From DASVBJ01 sp036375895 (lineage in GTDB: Bacteria > Actinomycetota > Actinomycetes > JACCUZ01), in the NCBI GenBank assembly GCA_036375895.1, contig DASVBJ010000237.1:1-7512 (forward strand): 7,512 nt of DNA, read 5' to 3'. Position 1 is the first letter of the stretch, and every line of letters begins with the position of its first letter. This document shows, piece by piece, positions 6,390 through 7,512 of the stretch. The notes beneath the pieces were generated by a model. That model did no database searches and had not been told where the DNA came from. It saw only the letters and a list, made by a program, of their open reading frames with translations. A program made the translations under genes and the position numbers.

Positions 6390-7297
6390 ACCACCCCGGT
6401 CAGGGCCTCGGACACCTCCCACAGCCGGCGAGCCGCGGCATCGTCGTGGGCGGCCGCCGACATGCCCACCCGCTTCGGCAGCCCGCGGTAGCCGGCCGGG
6501 CCACGCGGCCCGATGTACTCCCCGCCCTGCACGCCCGCGGCGGTGGCCGCGTGCAGCTGCGGCAGCGCGCCCTTGGCCGCGCTCTGCCCCAGCGTGGCCG
6601 CGGCCACCCGCATGACCAGCCCGGACACCCGGCTGCCGCTCATGCGGGGGCCGGCGGCGTGCAGGTCGGTCGTCGCGTACCCGGGGTGCGCGGCCGCGCT
6701 GACCAGCCCGCACCCGGCGGCGCGGGCCCGCCGGTCCAGCTCCCGCATGAACAGCAGGTTGGCGAGCTTGGACTGCGCGTACGCCGCCCACGGCTGGTAG
6801 TGACGCTCGCCCATCAGGTCGTCGAAGTCGATCGAGCCGGTCCAGTGCACGCTGCTGCTCACCGTCACCACCCGGGCCGACGGGCGGCGCAGCAGCGCCG
6901 GCAGCAGCAGCCCGGTGAGCGCGAAGTGCCCGAGGTGGTTGGTGGCGAGCTGCAGCTCGAAGCCGTCCACCGTCTCGCGCCGCGGGATGGCCATGATCCC
7001 GGCGTTGTTGACGAGCAGGTCGAGCGGCTCGTCCCGGTGTGCCGCCGCGAACTCGCGGATGGAGGCGAGGGCGGAGAGGTCGAGGATGCCGAGCTCGACG
7101 TCGCCGTCGGGAACCTCGGCGCGGACCCGGCGTACGGCCTCGCTGCCCCGGCCCTGGTCGCGGGCGGTCATCACCACGGAGGCCCCGTGGCGGGCGAGCT
7201 CGAGCGCGGTGTGCAGGCCGAGGCCGGTGTTGGCTCCCGTCACCACCGCGCGGCGCCCCGTCAGGTCGGGGATGTCGCGCGCCGTCCAGCGTGTCAT
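6353..7297 (-). CDS. Short-chain dehydrogenase/reductase, retinol dehydrogenase/WWOX-like group
   Basis: A 314-residue NAD(P)-dependent Rossmann-fold oxidoreductase. The cofactor loop is TGANTGLG (20-27), followed by Asp73 in LDLS and NNAG at 97-100. The catalytic set is Asn120 (ATNHLGHF), a serine in VSSS (about 147-149), and Tyr173/Lys177 in YAQSK. The PGYATT segment (205-210) follows. Arg46 after the second strand (MTARD) suggests a preference for NADP. The overall pattern fits the broad group annotated as retinol dehydrogenase- or protochlorophyllide reductase-like; the substrate cannot be predicted. I chose the ATG at 7297-7295 because GGGGAAG (minus strand, 7312-7306) lies 8 nt ahead and the SDR fold begins about 15 residues later. 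The frame stays open to 7423, but that stretch is a terminator-like hairpin plus low-complexity sequence. I see no clear promoter between the hairpin and the start. Confidence 0.94.
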   Translation of the reverse strand: MTRWTARDIPDLTGRRAVVTGANTGLGLHTALELARHGASVVMTARDQGRGSEAVRRVRAEVPDGDVELGILDLSALASIREFAAAHRDEPLDLLVNNAGIMAIPRRETVDGFELQLATNHLGHFALTGLLLPALLRRPSARVVTVSSSVHWTGSIDFDDLMGERHYQPWAAYAQSKLANLLFMRELDRRARAAGCGLVSAAAHPGYATTDLHAAGPRMSGSRVSGLVMRVAAATLGQSAAKGALPQLHAATAAGVQGGEYIGPRGPAGYRGLPKRVGMSAAAHDDAAARRLWEVSEALTGVVYRFVADAATST

Positions 7298-7305
7298 CCC
7301 GACGT

Positions 7306-7312
7306 CTTCCCC
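7306..7312 (-). promoter_or_regulatory. Ribosome binding site of the dehydrogenase gene
   Basis: Minus-strand GGGGAAG, 8 nt before the ATG at 7297-7295. It favours this start over in-frame upstream codons. Confidence 0.65.
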
Positions 7313-7342
7313 TGGTTCTGGTCCCCGATCCCCCTGAGACGG

Positions 7343-7377
7343 CGCGGCGCCCCCGGCCTGGAGCCAGGGGCGCCGCG
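7343..7377 (-). terminator. Strong GC hairpin, probable terminator of the upstream minus-strand gene
   Basis: An 11-bp perfect stem (7343-7353 with 7367-7377, core GGCGCCCC/GGGGCGCC) continues after one mismatch with GGC/GCC (7355-7357 with 7363-7365) around a 5-nt loop. On the minus strand it begins 11 nt after the stop codon at 7391-7389 and ends 45 nt before the dehydrogenase start. There is no U-tract, which is common for actinobacterial terminators; the structure is symmetric and could also act on plus-strand readthrough. Confidence 0.7.
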
Positions 7378-7388
7378 ACGCGTCACGC

Positions 7389-7512
7389 TCAGCGGCCGGA
7401 GTTGTCGGCGCCGCTTGTGGCACGGCCGTCGCTCTCCTGGTCGGCCGTGGTGGTGCCGTCCTCGCCCGCCCGGTCGCCGGCGCCGCCGGTCGGAGCGGCG
7501 GTCGGCGCCGTG
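7389..7512 (-). CDS. C-terminal tail of an unidentified protein (partial)
   Basis: On the minus strand an open frame enters from the right edge and ends at TGA 7391-7389, leaving 40 residues. The tail is rich in Gly, Ala, Thr, Asp and Glu (for example GEDGTTTADQESDGR) and looks disordered and acidic. About 37 of its 40 codons end in G or C, as expected for a real gene here, and a strong hairpin follows the stop. No domain is visible, so no function can be assigned. A flexible C-terminal extension of a membrane or secreted protein is one option among several. Confidence 0.55.
   Translation of the reverse strand, partial: TAPTAAPTGGAGDRAGEDGTTTADQESDGRATSGADNSGR

Noticed and set aside
7298..7423. 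Longer N-terminus for the dehydrogenase, starting at 7423
   Set aside because: It would encode the terminator-like hairpin and overlap the preceding gene's stop region. The ATG at 7297 has a good ribosome binding site and fits SDR length.

Overview
The window is very GC-rich (clearly above 70% by eye). Its codons end almost always in G or C, and three of its six genes use GTG starts. One promoter looks leaderless, with a TAnnnT -10 box directly ahead of the start codon. Together these point to a member of the Actinomycetota. I cannot name a family or genus. There are no insertion sequences, tRNA or rRNA genes, CRISPR arrays or phage genes, so it reads as an ordinary chromosomal segment.

Layout from left to right. 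(1) Bases 1-229, minus strand: the first 76 codons of a secreted protein with a signal peptide and the start of a possible carbohydrate-binding-type beta-sandwich. (2) 230-381: a 152-bp gap with strong stem-loop potential. (3) 382-1956, minus strand: guaA, a complete glutamine-hydrolysing GMP synthase. (4) 1957-2099: a divergent control region holding a good leaderless promoter for the rightward genes, with overlapping inverted repeats on it. (5) 2100-6389, plus strand: a tight three-gene operon. It encodes two ABC exporter half-transporters whose genes overlap by 4 bp, then a GNAT acetyltransferase whose start lies 1 nt after the preceding stop. (6) 6353-7297, minus strand: a short-chain dehydrogenase whose 3' end overlaps the acetyltransferase 3' end by 37 bp. 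(7) 7343-7377: a very strong hairpin, probably a terminator. (8) 7389-7512, minus strand: the C-terminal tail of another gene that continues beyond the window.

The most notable content is the exporter pair. The first half-transporter has a nucleotide-binding domain with no Walker A lysine, Walker B aspartate, Q-loop glutamine or switch histidine, but a perfect FSGGQ signature. The second has all of those motifs but a ruined signature (ITPAQ). Assembled as a heterodimer they make one complete ATP site and one site with almost nothing left. The acetyltransferase next door is probably co-translated with them. Its link to the export substrate is unknown, though modification plus export of the same small molecule is a reasonable idea. 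guaA, the dehydrogenase and the two partial genes look functionally unrelated to the exporter.
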